From Linnemannia schmuckeri (lineage: Eukaryota; Mortierellomycota; Mortierellomycetes; Mortierellales; Mortierellaceae), in the NCBI GenBank assembly GCA_029449235.1, contig JANATG010000017.1:636001-700000 (forward strand): a stretch of DNA of 64,000 nt. The letters run 5' to 3'. Numbering within the stretch: the first letter of the stretch is position 1; every line of letters starts with the position of its first letter. A program made the position numbers and the translations under genes. The notes under the pieces were generated by a model. The model was given only the letters and a program-made list of their open reading frames with translations. It ran no database searches and had not been told where the DNA came from. This document shows, one piece after another, positions 45,580 to 56,620 of this stretch.

Positions 45580-46125
45580 AACAAGTCTATAGAACAGTGA
45601 GCTTAATCTCAGCAGATCGTAGCAACAAGGCAATTCTACTGCTTACAATACCCCGTTCAATTAAAGTCGTCTGCAATGGATTCATCTTTTCCAATATTTG
45701 AAATTAAAGTTAGCAGGAACCTCACAAAGCCTTTCCGCTCTGTAACATACTCCCACGTTCGTATGATTCTGGACCGTAGGTCTATTCGTATTCAGCTGAA
45801 AATCGAAAGGCGGTAATCGTCGCGTTCTAGCGTGAGTTCTGACTTAGAGGCGTTTAGCCATAACCCTACGGATGATAGCTTCGGACCATTGCCTGCTCAG
45901 GCAGGCCCAAATATCAATTATCTGAATGAGCGGTTCCTCTCGTAAAGTCAATTACTATTGCAAAATTTCATCAGTCGAGTAACAAACCTGTCTCACGACG
46001 ATCTAGACCCAGCTTACGTTCCCTAATTAGTGGATGGACAATCCAATGGTTACCGAGTTCTGCTTCAGTATGATAGGAAGAGTCGACGTCGAAGGATCGA
46101 AAAGCAACGTCGCTATGAGTTATTT
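45580..46125 (-). rRNA. 25S rRNA fragment B, 3' end of the molecule, degenerate
   Basis: Read on the minus strand this follows the last roughly 530 bases of 25S rRNA: from CATAGCGACGTTGC through CTTCCTATCATACTGAAGCAGA, GTCGTGAGACAGG, the sarcin-ricin loop TACGAGAGGAACC (plus 45931-45944), CGCCTCTAAGTCAGAA, to the terminal GTAAGCAGTAGA...ACGATCTGCTGAGATTAAGC. Substitutions and small indels are frequent, so it is a pseudogene. Its 3' end abuts the A-rich end of the LINE remnant. Confidence 0.88.
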
Positions 46126-46205
46126 TAAACTTTATATTGGATAGGCTTTGATGATATATCTGGATCATTAATTTTTGTCACGCTGTCGCCACATCGTCAC
46201 ATGGC

Positions 46206-46268
46206 GTCTCACACATCCCAGTGCCACACATATCAGTGTCACACATATCAGTGTCACACATATCAGCA
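46206..46268. repeat. 15-bp tandem repeat
   Basis: About four copies of TCACACATATCAGTG, the first diverged (CACATCCCAGTGCCA). Located between 25S fragment B and the DUF6623-like gene, in a likely promoter region. Confidence 0.85.
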
Positions 46269-46624
46269 CTGTACAAGAGCCCGAAGGCTCGTGTAGAGTT
46301 AGTTGGTGTGATCCATATTTTTAGAGATCTGTCGACTTTGATGCTATTAATTGTATGGGTCAGGTTTCTCTACTTTTTAACGCCTGTCCCTAATATTGGA
46401 TGCTTTTGTTGGTAACGGATTTTATGGGTGGATCTACCCTCATGGCTAGTAGGGTAACATTGGATCTGGTGCAGGCCAGCACTCTATAAAAAGCCACGCA
46501 TATCTGTTCTTTTTTTTTTTTTTTTTTTTTTTCTTGTTCCTTACACTTCTTCCATACCAATAATGTAAGTGACTCCCAAAACGTACCTTCGTTCATCTTA
46601 TTTTAGGCACTAGATAATAATATC

Positions 46625-46661
<37 letters not shown>

Positions 46662-46676
46662 CCCAAAAGACACGCT

Positions 46677-47174
46677 ATGGTCAAAAGCTCTTGGATCTTC
46701 ACACTGTTATGTGTAATCCTCACACTGACAGCCACGCCAGTCATGTCCATCAAGCAAGCAGCATGGACCCACGGTCTAGGCGTAGAGCTCGAAACCCGCT
46801 CATGGACCGCTCTCCGCCAAGGTTTCTACACGACTGTCACCCCGTCCAATGGACAGACATTTGGATGGGTACATTTTGTTATACCTACGCCAGTAATTGT
46901 TGACAACATTCGCTTGAAGGCTGAGTCTGCAATGATCCGCTTCTCTACCGGCTCCGGCGCCAAAATCACCAACTTCCACGTGTATGATGGCGAGACGAAG
47001 ATTGCAGCGTATGATGGTCTGTCTTTGGTAGGAAATCTACAGTTTGTCAGACAGGCGGTGCCGAACCACCATCAGGTCTTGTGGGGAACGGCAATTTCTC
47101 TTGGTGTGCAGTTCAGTGGGACGGGCCCCAATGATTACGTGAGGTTCATCAGTGCGGGGATAGATTTCATTTAA
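46677..47174 (+). CDS. secreted DUF6623-like protein
   Basis: Single exon, 165 aa, ATG preceded by a 38-base T run. MVKSSWIFTLLCVILTLTAT is a signal peptide ending near VMS. The mature part reads AAWTHGLGVELE, GWVHFVIPTPVIVDNIRLKA, GAKITNFHVYDGETKIAAYD, ISLGVQFSG and ends SAGIDFI. This run of motifs resembles the DUF6623 family as I remember it from bacteria (WxHG near the N-terminus, IPTPVIVD, NxHVYDG, GxSVGVQF); I could not search to confirm it. Function is unknown. The gene is intact, has no intron and is surrounded by repeats and rRNA pieces, so transfer from bacteria is possible but not shown. Confidence 0.72.
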   Translation: MVKSSWIFTLLCVILTLTATPVMSIKQAAWTHGLGVELETRSWTALRQGFYTTVTPSNGQTFGWVHFVIPTPVIVDNIRLKAESAMIRFSTGSGAKITNFHVYDGETKIAAYDGLSLVGNLQFVRQAVPNHHQVLWGTAISLGVQFSGTGPNDYVRFISAGIDFI

Positions 47175-48519
47175 AGCAAGGTCCCACTGTTAGAAGATAG
47201 GTCTATGACCTGCCGTCTACACAACCGCGTGTCCTTTATGCCGTCATTGCCACAGCCAGATGCCAAAGCTGGCGGCTTTCTCATGCATGACTTGCGCGAT
47301 TTGCACTTGCATTAACACCTCCAGCATAGACGCCGTCCCCAACGACCTTTCCGACTACCAACTTGTATATGTTTTTCTTTCCCAATACGTAGTAGTGATC
47401 CGAGAGCAATACCACACTTCAGTCCCCACTTCAGACTTCCTTAGCAGTTTCCCCTCTTTCAGTGCTTTTTCTGTTTGCCCCTTTTCCGCCACTCTCTCTC
47501 TCGAAAAATAAGTTTTGCAAAATCCTATCTGCTGTTCCTCTTTATTGTTTACTCTTCTTCTCCGACTTGCTCAAAAGGATATCATCGTACTTGGTGACAC
47601 CCATATTTACCGTGTCAATTCTTGGCTACAGTATAACATACTAATGAATAGCCAAGCACGTTACAACCTCCCCTCTTGCTCTCGATGTTGTTTTGTAGTG
47701 TGTGCCTAATGTGCAATACCATAAGGCCACCTTTATATACCGATATCGAGTCCATTGACTAAGAAACACCCACAACTTTGACATTTGACATCTTATCCTC
47801 ACTCACCTCCCTTACGCGCACTCGATACTAGCACATACACATACTCGCACATTCATTCACACAGTCACTCTCGCATTCACTAACCCATTCACACCCCTGC
47901 CCAGCCCTCCAAAACATACAATGTGCATTCTATCTTTTGTGTCAATACTCATTAAAAAAACTCGTCTTCTCATGCTTCCATCCTGCCTATCTGTCGTTCG
48001 CAGCGTCATTGCTCAAGCCGGCAACGACCGCCCCTAAAGAGCACCGCCCGAATAAAAGATAGACGACAGAGAAATGCTACCCTTCACGAACAAACCTTTA
48101 GGTTACCAGTGTGAATCTCATTTGATTATTTGTGACTACAATTCTACTCGCACCATTAAAATAGCTTGATCGACAAAAACGCCATCTGTAATTGGGTGTT
48201 CATCCAAAAATAGCATTCAGTCTCTTAGGCATTGTCGCTTGCGGGTCGTTATTACTGGGCATTATTCTTCCTTGCCAGGGACCCTAGACGAGTGTATCTT
48301 TCTTTTTGTTCTTGACCGTGACTTCCAAAAAAAAAAAAAAGAAAAAATGATAAACTATCAAAAGGTGGACTCTAGGTGATCTCTTGATCTCTATCTACTT
48401 GCTAGAAAGGGGTGGGCCGGGTGGGACATCTAGAGTCCCTGGCGGTGTCGAATAATAGGCTTTAGCCGTCATGTTGTTCAGCAACGCTATCCAAAGTCAA
48501 CTCCTTGTCGTGTGATTCA
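47175..48519. other. gene-free part of the repeat island
   Basis: CT-rich sequence, a CATTCAC-type simple repeat (about 47835-47895), an A run (48329-48342) and short frames without protein-like composition. I see no gene and no clear transposon boundary. Confidence 0.4.
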
Positions 48520-48524
48520 GGATG

Positions 48525-48875
48525 CAAAGATTTAGTCGTATTCAACTAAAAATCGGAAAAGGCGGTAACCGTTGCGTTCTAGCACGGGTTCTGACTTGGA
48601 GGCGTTCGGCCATGACCCAACAAATGATAGCTTTGGGCCATTGCCTTGCTCAGGCTGGCCCAAATACCAATTATCCGATTGAACGGTTTCTCTCGTATCA
48701 AGTTTAATTACTATTGTAACAACATTTCATCAAGAGGGTAAAACTAACCTGCCTCACACGGTCTAAACCCCAGGTCTTGTTCCAATGCTTACTGGATTCT
48801 GCTTCAGTATGATAAGAAGAGCCGACATCGAAGGATTAAAAGCAACGTTGCTACAAACGCTTGACTGCCGCTTTT
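48525..48875 (-). rRNA. 25S rRNA fragment C, degenerate
   Basis: A third copy of the 25S 3' region in the same orientation as A and B: minus-strand AGCGTTTGTAGCAACGTTGC, TCTTATCATACTGAAGCAGA, TGAGGCAGG, a mutated sarcin-ricin loop (TACGAGAGAAACC, plus 48684-48697) and CGCCTCCAAGTCAGAA. It shares with fragment B the host-specific block around GCCTTT(T)CCGATTTT, so both derive from the same 25S type. It stops short of the 25S 3' end. Confidence 0.85.
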
Positions 48876-49110
48876 GCCCTGCCCCCTTGATCTTTTTTGA
48901 GTCCCTCCTTTCTCAGTTTGTTCTTAATGTTCCTGCCCTTGACCTTTTTACGTGTCTCTGCCCTTTATCTTTTTTCATGCCTTGTTTTTGTGGATCCCTT
49001 AGTCTTTCTACTCAACTGTTTGTTTCGCATCCCTTGATCTTTTCTCTTCCCTTAGTCTTTTTCATGTCTTGTTTTTTCCATCCACTGTTTTTTTTATTAT
49101 CCCTTTAGTC
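48876..49110. repeat. degenerate CCCTTGATCTTTTT repeat tract
   Basis: About ten imperfect copies of a roughly 20-25 base unit, CCCTTGATCTTTTTCATGTC and variants, directly adjoining 25S fragment C. Related to the tracts at 42,780 and 43,990. Confidence 0.65.
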
Positions 49111-49464
49111 CAAGAACTCTATAACAATAACAACTAGCTCTATGGGCACAGTTTATCCTGACCATCGCCGCCAAATGTACGATGAATTAAAAAACCTTAT
49201 CATCCATGCATTGGGTCATTGTCGTGTTGACCTTTGTTGTGTCTACTCCCCCCCCCCCCCCCCCCTTCCCCTCATCTTCCATCATTTTCTAATAACTTGT
49301 CGACTCTTGGCTTTTTTTTTTATCTCTCATATATTTGTTCCTGTAGTCCCTTTGTTCTTATTTAAAAGAGCACAAAACCTCCCCTTCACACGTCTCTTCT
49401 CTTCTTCATTCTTCCTTTCCCTCACCAGTCATTCGCCTCTCATACCCTTTCCCTCTCCCTCTTT

Positions 49465-49501
<37 letters not shown>

Positions 49502-50474
49502 ATGACAAAAGACCTCGAAAAACAACAACTGGCAAAATTAGAAGCCGACAGCGAACCATCACCCCTCTTCCCTTCAGGGCCGTCACAGTCACCCCAAACA
49601 GCACCCTCGACACCTCCAGACTACGTCTTTGAAACAGTCCTCCCCCGCGTCTGCTGTATCACTCTCAACGAAACCGACAAAATCCGACTTTTGGGCGTCC
49701 CTCCAATCTTGGTCGCTCCCATTCGAAATGCCATCTCCTCCGGCTGGGGCCCGATACAGTCTGAGCAGACCTATTTCGGTGCACATGAATTCAAACTGTT
49801 GGGGACGCCTTGGCGTGGTCAGGGAAGTGAAGCCGTTACATCCCGGACACTGATCGTTTCGGTCCTGAGGACAATGGCCGTCAATGGCTGGAACATGATC
49901 CAGGCTGCCGATGTCTCCAAGAAGGAGCATGGAAAGGACGTCTTGTTCTTTGAGACCATAGATCCTTCCCTGGGCGCCGTCAAGCCGGACGAGGTCGATA
50001 TGTTTGCTATGAGCTTTAATTCCTCAGACAAGCTGCGCATTATCGGCAATGTACCTACATCCATCGTTACCGCTGTCAAGCAGGCCGTCCAGGCTCAGTG
50101 GCCAAGCGGGTAAGCGTGGAAAAAAAAAAAAAAAAAAGGGGAAAAAAACAATATCTTTGTTTTCGCACCACCAGCCATTTCTTCGCCAATGGTCATAACT
50201 GACGGTATCTCTATTATTTTTTCTTGTTGACTTACTCAGGATCCAGCAAGAAGGCACCCATTTACGAGCATACGAGATCAAGTTGCGAGGGAACCCATGG
50301 CGACCGCATGGCGCAGAGACAGTCTACTCACGCATGTTCCTTTCACAACTACTGGCAAACATCCGAGCACAGGGTTTTAAACTTTATACCTCGGTCGATA
50401 TCAGCCATGGATACGAGGATGGTCGAGAGCCAGAATCCTGGGTCTTTCGCCGTGTCGGGCGCACTTGGTCCTAG
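49502..50474 (+). CDS. fungal protein with a duplicated unnamed domain
   Basis: Two exons, 49502-50109 and 50240-50474, give 280 aa. After a Ser/Pro-rich head (about 1-45) two related units follow. Unit 1 (about 50-165): CITLNETDKIRLLGVPP, SSGWGPIQSEQTYFGAHEFK, GTPWRGQGSEAVTSR, GWNMIQAADVSKKEHGKDVL. Unit 2 (about 185-280): MSFNSSDKLRIIGNVPTSIV, AQWPSGIQQEGTHLRAYEIK, GNPWRPHGAETVYSR, GFKLYTSVDISHGYEDGREP. The pattern DK-R-I/L-G-P...W...Q-E...HEFKL-G-PW-A-SR...G-...D-S is shared by many uncharacterised fungal proteins, to my recollection, without a named function. The start follows an A run of about 33 bases and a C run at 49,249. No signal peptide or membrane segment. Confidence 0.85.
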
Positions 50475-50633
50475 ATGTACAAAACAAATCCACACACCTT
50501 TTTTGCTTCTCGTTTGTATTATAGGCCATAGCAAGCTGGAGGATTTATATTCAGACGAGCTTTAATAGAAGCGCCGCCTAGTAAAGTCTAGATAAGTATA
50601 GCTAAGCACAAAGAGAACATGAACCAACTGGAC

Positions 50634-53347
50634 TTATTCCTTCTCGTAGTATAACATGTACGCCTCGGCATTCTTGACCAACGTCCACTCGACAATCTGC
50701 ACGTCCTCATCCGAGATCCTCCACCACTTGTCCTCATTACTGGCCTCCCTGCTTGACTGATCACCGTTGGAGCAGGGAATCCTGCGATAGGTGACAAAGT
50801 GGCCAGAGTTGTGGCTTCCCAGATGAACCACAACCGACCAAAGCCGATACAACACCCGTTCTTCATCCTCGTCTTCTGTACGATCATCCCTTCCTGTCGA
50901 ACTGGCGGCCGTTAGACCAGCCGTCCTTGTCAAAGTCATTGGGGAAGATGACAAAGATGATGCCGATAGCATCGATGATGACGAAAAAGTCCTAGAGAAG
51001 CTAGCTGGAGTTGACAAAGGAATTCGTTCGTTGGATGACGACGTTGACTTGTTGTTTGAAACAGTCTCTGAGAGCGATCCTCTCCGCGACATGCTCTTGG
51101 TCGGCACGGTTGTCAAATGCCCTGAAGTTGTAAACCGAGTGAAATCCAGCTGCGAATCAAAAACAACTTTGCAGGGGTTCTTGGCCATCTGTCCCGAAGA
51201 CGTAAACATCGATCGATTGAGGTGCAGACATAATGCTTGTGGAGGTTTGGCGATCATGGAATGCTTTGTTGTCCTTTCTGACCGAACTGGCGTCAACTCT
51301 ATCGGTGTCTAGAAAACGACGCATTTATCATATAAAGAAGTGAGTGAGCCTGAAATATGGCAAACGAAGGCATCAGGAGCGAACAGGACAATGTAACTTA
51401 CCAAATCCATTTCGATATCGCTGGCAAGACACTGGTCCACTCTCGCTTTCAGCCGCTCCATCTCTGCCAGACTAATCTTTCCAGGCTTTGAACTCGTCTC
51501 CTTGCCTTCAGATGAAGATTCGGTAAGAGAGCTCAATGGCCTTGACGATCGCCGTCGTTTTGCTCGAGTAGGAGCTTCTTGCGTTGATACTTGCTCAACC
51601 TCCGTCGGTGAGTCCTCGTCATATTCGCCTTGTTGTTGGCTGTCCTGTGAGTGTATCATCGTTGTGTCCAAATCCATTTGATGCTGCTCCCGCTCCGTCT
51701 TCTCTTCCTGCTGCCTTAGAAACCTCTTCCCTTGCTCGATTTTATGTCCCAAATCCTTACTCGCTCCAAGTAGTGTACATTTCCTGCAGTTGAAATCGCT
51801 GATTGTGTCCAAATGAATAAACGAATCCAGGCAGTGTTCCAAGCTGCAGGAGTACTAAAAGGCAGAGGTATATGTATGAGTAAACGAAACACATGTTGAA
51901 CTGACGCTAACAAGAAAAGGAAGGACAGGCATTCAACTCAGGTGTATTCTTGCCTACCTGCAAAGGCACTGTCAGCGATAGATTATCAAATGTGGAGTGT
52001 CGGATAGCAGCCTAGTTGACGTCGGGAGAGCGACTGTTAACATTGTTTTTGTGCGGCTTTGCACATGACATGTCTCGAAGAAGAAGTTCTATTATTTCAA
52101 GTGACATTTTCCACTTACAGTATATCCGCAATCCACACATGAGACACGGCTGGCAAGGAGACCCATAAACGGACTTTTAGCCCGTCTGTATTTTTCCTGC
52201 TCAGTCCTATCCAGCATCACGCTTGCGGTCATCAAAGCCGAGATGTCTGCTTCCTGACCATCATTGTCATCACCATTGTTGCTAACCCTCTCTTGTCGCT
52301 CACTCTCGACTGTAATAGTCGGAGTGGTGAATAACGGCGATCGCTGAGGTTGTTGGTTATTCCGACTCGCCAGTGTGGAAACCGTCGATGACGACAGTGA
52401 CGAGGCCATTATTGCAGAGACCGATGCCTGCCTGGTTCGCCTTGGACCTTTTTCTGTAGAAGGCGGCAATGAAGAAGGTTGCGACAAAGGTTCCAAAATT
52501 TCACTAAGAGACAATGTCGTTGCATGGTCGACCTTTTCCCGTTCTTCTGATAGTTGTGACGAAAGGATCTGAAAGAGCTCTTGGGCGTCCTAAATTAATT
52601 TGCATTATGTAGGTTATGATATTATTGCATGATAAGTAAGCCTTTTTTTTGGCGGACCAAATAGGCAAAAGCATTGCGTTGGGTGTTGTCCTCATACCTG
52701 TTGCTGGCTGGTCAATACGTGTGCTGCCTTGGCCTTGACAGTTTTGACCATCTTGACTAGTCTTTTCGAAGTCGGGCGTCGATAAATGACATTCAGCACT
52801 AGAGAAAGGAGTTGAAGTCAGTAAGAGAATGCATGGAGGTTAAAAGAACACTCGGTGTTCGATATCGCTACCGTCAAGGCAGGCTGTGAGAAAACTACAC
52901 GATACATGATATCCTTAAGGATTCCAGCGCGAAGGCTTACTCTCAATTGTTTCGTAGAGGGCCTGGGTGATGGAGTCTGGATCATGGCCAATGTCGTTCC
53001 GGTCCTGAAGATACTCTTTTAATGACGGCAGCGAGGCTAGAGCCTAACATGATCCAAGGGGCGGAGAGATGGTTCGTCAGGTGTCGCGTTGCTGAGGTTC
53101 TGAGTTGACAAAGAGGTGATTTTTTTTTTTTTTTTTTTTTTGGATAATTCATGATTGCTGCTGTTTTGGTTAGTGTTACTTACCTGAAGGACAGCATTCA
53201 TGAAGCATGTATTGCCGACATTGACCAATCCTGCAACATATTGAGGTTCGTTGGTGCCTACAAGTGCAGTGAGTAGGACAAGAAACAATACAAGGGCGCG
53301 TGAATGTCGGACGCATGAACAAGTTGTCTCTGTTCCTCTTCGCTAAC

Positions 53348-53400
<53 letters not shown>

Positions 53401-53682
53401 CCCGTTGATTCAAGCACACGCACTCCTGGTTGAATGCAAGCAACTGTGTTGTTGTGTTTTACATGGAGAGGTCTTTCCTTCTTTCCTTCCTTCCTTACTC
53501 TTCTGATTCCTGTTTTTGCTGTTGCGCTTGACACGTTGGGTATTTGGCTGACTGGTTGTGGTGGTTTTCTCATCGCCCAAAGAGGAGGAAGAAGAAGAAG
53601 AAGAAATGAATGAGCGTGCAAGCAGGGCTGCAGTGGTGACGAGGATGAGCGAGGCGGTGAGTGTCCTTGCTGATGCATCCAT
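50634..53682 (-). CDS. membrane-anchored ubiquitin-specific protease (Ubp1/USP30-like)
   Basis: Eight exons (53682-53499, 53257-53184, 53043-52941, 52798-52698, 52589-52119, 52011-51958, 51854-51402, 51308-50634) join to 704 aa. An N-terminal membrane segment (TLTASLILVTTAALLARSFI, about 7-26) precedes the catalytic domain: Cys box GLVNVGNTCFMNAVLQ (Cys79), DAQELFQIL, zinc-ribbon pairs CVDC and CRKC, and the His box NSGHFVTYRR with WWRISDEDVQ and AYMLYYE at the end. Long acidic/Ser-rich insertions lie between the blocks. USP enzymes remove ubiquitin; an N-terminal anchor points to Ubp1 or mitochondrial USP30-type proteins. Target membrane is not resolved. The first intron holds a 52-base A run on this strand. 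Confidence 0.92.
53349..53400. repeat. 52-base T homopolymer inside USP intron 1
   Basis: The longest homopolymer in the window; it reads as poly-A on the transcript of the USP gene and lies in its first intron (53258-53498). A run of about 20 T is also found in intron 2 (about 53119-53141). Confidence 0.95.
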
Positions 53683-53854
53683 TGTCCTAATAGTCCGTCG
53701 TGCAAGAGAAGAAAAGGAAAAGGGCGCAAGACAAGGAGGGTTGAGAAAGAATTCTTCTACAAGTGTGACTGCCAATCCTATGGTTTGTGCCTGATGTTAA
53801 ACTGTACAAAAAGTGTTTATTCTAAAATGCAAATAGTGTTGGGGGTAGTGGGAT

Positions 53855-55641
53855 TTAGACAAGCTTCTGGTTGAGGCCCCACTTCTTGAGGCGGATCGAC
53901 TGGATCTTGATAAAGCCCTCAGAGTCAATGGGGGAGAATCCTCCCTGCACATCCATCGACGACTCCTCCATATCGTACAGGTTGTTGGTCTTGGACGAGC
54001 GACCCTCAACAATCACATTGCCCTTGTACAACTTCAGGCGGACCTCACCATTGACAGTCTTCTGCGATGCAGCAATCGATGCCAACAAGAACTCAGCCTC
54101 GGGCGAGAAGTACTGGCCGTTGTAAAGAATGTTGGAGTACTGGGGGGTCACAAACTGGTCGCGCAAGTTGCGGACCTGACGATCCAGCGTCAGACCCTCA
54201 AGATCCATATGGGCGACACGCAAGATCGTGCCAGCGGGAGTCTCGTAGCATCCGCGAGACTTGATGCCGATGAAGCGGTTCTCGACAATGTCCAGACGAC
54301 CGATTCCATTCTGACGGGCCAATTGGTTCAAGTAGAGGAAGATCTCGAGTCCTCCAGTGACCTCCTTATTGCCGTGGGTGGTGTTGATGACCTTAGTGGG
54401 CTTGCCCTGAGCAAACTCGATGGTGATGCGCTCGGGGGTGTTGGGGGCATCTTCGGGGTCGACGGTGAGCTTCCACATGTCCTTGGGAGGGGTGACATCG
54501 GGGTCCTCGAGGATACCGGCCTCGTAGGAGATGTGGAAGAGGTTCTCGTCGGTCGACCAAGGCTTAGCGGCGGTCTGGACGACGGGGATGTTCTTCTCAG
54601 CGGCAAAGGCGAGCAAATCCTTGCGACCCTGGAAGCGCTCATAAAACTCTGTAGAAGAGGGTAAGAAAGAAGATGGAGAGGAGAGTTGAGTGTTAGTTCA
54701 GTAGTGAGCTGAGTTGGAGTTGAGTTGAGTTGGGTTGAGTTGGGTTGAGTTGAGTTGGTTGGCTGGTCACATCACATGCAGAGAAACCAATAGGGCGAAC
54801 CAATCGCAGAAAAGATGGGGGAGTGTGGGGAAGAAAGGAAGCTGAAGGGAGTTGAAGGCAAGAAAGCAGTCCAGACGGAGTCATTGAACATCATCCATCA
54901 TCTTGTTATATCTTGCATCTTACCAGGCACACGCCAGGGGGCAATGACCTTGATGTCGGGCTTGAGGGCATAGTAGGCAAGCTCGAAGCGGACCTGGTCG
55001 TTACCCTTGCCAGTGCATCCATGCGACACATACTGGCAGTTCTCACGGGCCGCAATCTCCATCTATTTTTCATTTTTTGTATATTCATAATCATATTAGC
55101 GTGTGAGTTTTTTTTTTTTTGGCATTGTCGTTGATCAATTGATTTTGTCAATGGATAAACAAAAAAGAGAAAACAAAAAAAAAGAAAAAAAAACTAACCT
55201 GACGGCGAGCAATGACGGGGCGGGCAAGGGAGGTGCCGAGGAGGTAGACTCCCTCGTAGATGGTGTTGGCCTGGACAGCGGGGTAGATCAACTCCTCGAC
55301 AAATTCGCGTTGCAAGTCCTATGTTTTATGAGAAGGAGAATGAATGGGTTATGATTTCGTTAGTCGGACAATTGACAATGAATAAATGTGCGCGTGAGAA
55401 AGAGATAATGAAAAGTAAAGAACAAACAAAGTCTTACCTCGACGAAGACCTTGGTGGCTCCGCAACCCTTGGCCTTGACGACGGCGGCGTCAAAGTCCTC
55501 TTCCTGTCCGACGTTGGCCATGTAGCACATGACTTCGTAGCCCTGCTCGATCAACCAGGCGAGGATGCAGGAGGTGTCGAGTCCGCCAGAGTAGGCGAGA
55601 AGGACGCGGCCCTTGGATGAAGTGGTGTTAGCAGCAGACAT
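53855..55641 (-). CDS. ARG1: argininosuccinate synthase
   Basis: Four exons, 55641-55438, 55318-55199, 55062-54924 and 54648-53855, give 418 aa (yeast Arg1 is 420). The N-terminal PP-loop AYSGGLDTSCIL (ATP pyrophosphatase, about 16-27), LGTSLARPVIARRQ, SHGCTGKGNDQVRFELAYYA and FSPEAEFLLASIAASQ identify the enzyme. It joins citrulline and aspartate with ATP to argininosuccinate, the penultimate arginine step, in the cytosol. Introns fall in the N-terminal third only; the last exon holds two thirds of the protein. The USP gene lies directly downstream in the same direction with 172 bases between. Confidence 0.98.
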
Positions 55642-56324
55642 AGTGATAGTGGAAGGAGGTTTTTTTTTTTAATGTGTATGTAGGGAGAGAGAGAGGGAGG
55701 TGTGTTGAGTTTCAAGTGACGAGAAGAGGCAGAAAAAGACGAAGAAGAAAAGAGAAGTATAGAGGATCAAGAGGTAGGTGATGAAGAGGGGTATTTATAC
55801 GAGTCAAGGACTACATCGGTTTCGCCCTTTGCTCCTTCGCACCGTTCCCTTTTCGCCCTTTTTTTTTTTCTCTCCGATAAAAAAAAACCTTGTTTGGCTG
55901 ACATCCGATGAGTCGATCTGATTCGCAGTCACTCATAAGGAAAACTTAGTGGCAAATTGATCAACGAGGAACAGGAACAGGGGAGTTGGTCCCCCTCCTG
56001 GCTCTCTGGCTCTGACTGACCCTTCGCGAGTCATCCTCACTCTTTTTTTCTTCTCTTCTCTCCTCTTTTACTCTTAGTTTCGGATCTCACTTCTGTCTTC
56101 TGTCTTCTGCTATCTGACTTCTCTTGTCCGTCTTTGCTTTTCCTTTTGATCGTGGATGTGTAAAATAGACAATGTTTCTTCAAGACAAGACCACAATAAC
56201 AATGGAATAAAGAAGGATAAAAGTTTTCTTTTGCTTTTTTTTATTATTATTACTGTTATTATTATTATTATTATTACCACGACATTCTTTTGTAAAAGAA
56301 GGGAAAAAGAGAGGGAGACAGACC
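55642..56324 (-). promoter_or_regulatory. ARG1 promoter region and arrestin-like 3' flank
   Basis: 683 bases between two same-strand genes. GA- and CT-rich sequence, an ATT repeat (about 56241-56277) and an A/T-rich patch (about 55862-55890). A GAGTCA-like site (about 55798-55808, ACGAGTCAAG) resembles a Gcn4/bZIP half-palindrome and would fit amino-acid control of ARG1, but a single near-match is weak evidence. Confidence 0.35.
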
Positions 56325-56526
56325 CTAGGGAGCGAGGACATATTGAACGTATGTCTTGCCAGAGAGAGTGTGATACATCGGAATCCACACCTGCTGCTTC
56401 CGGACCTGTTGAACAGGCTGCACCTGAAAGTGTTGTTGCTGCTGTAACTGGAACTGCTGCTGCTGTTGCTGCTGTGGATATTGTAGCTGTTGTTGATTTT
56501 GGTGTTGTAACTGCTGTTGTTGCTGT

Positions 56527-56558
<32 letters not shown>

Positions 56559-56580
56559 TTGTTGTTGCTGTTGTTGTTGC

Positions 56581-56620
<40 letters not shown>

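Noticed and set aside
45580..46125. Functional rRNA gene
   Set aside because: Only the 3' 530 bases are present, with many changes in conserved positions and no rDNA context.
46206..46268. CRISPR-like array
   Set aside because: Contiguous 15-bp copies without spacers in a fungal genome; a plain tandem repeat.
50588..50887. Arg-rich 99-aa minus-strand frame
   Set aside because: Alternative frame of the USP last exon; the USP frame carries the His box.
55798..55808. Gcn4-type control site for ARG1
   Set aside because: One half-matching site only; mentioned in the promoter entry but not called.
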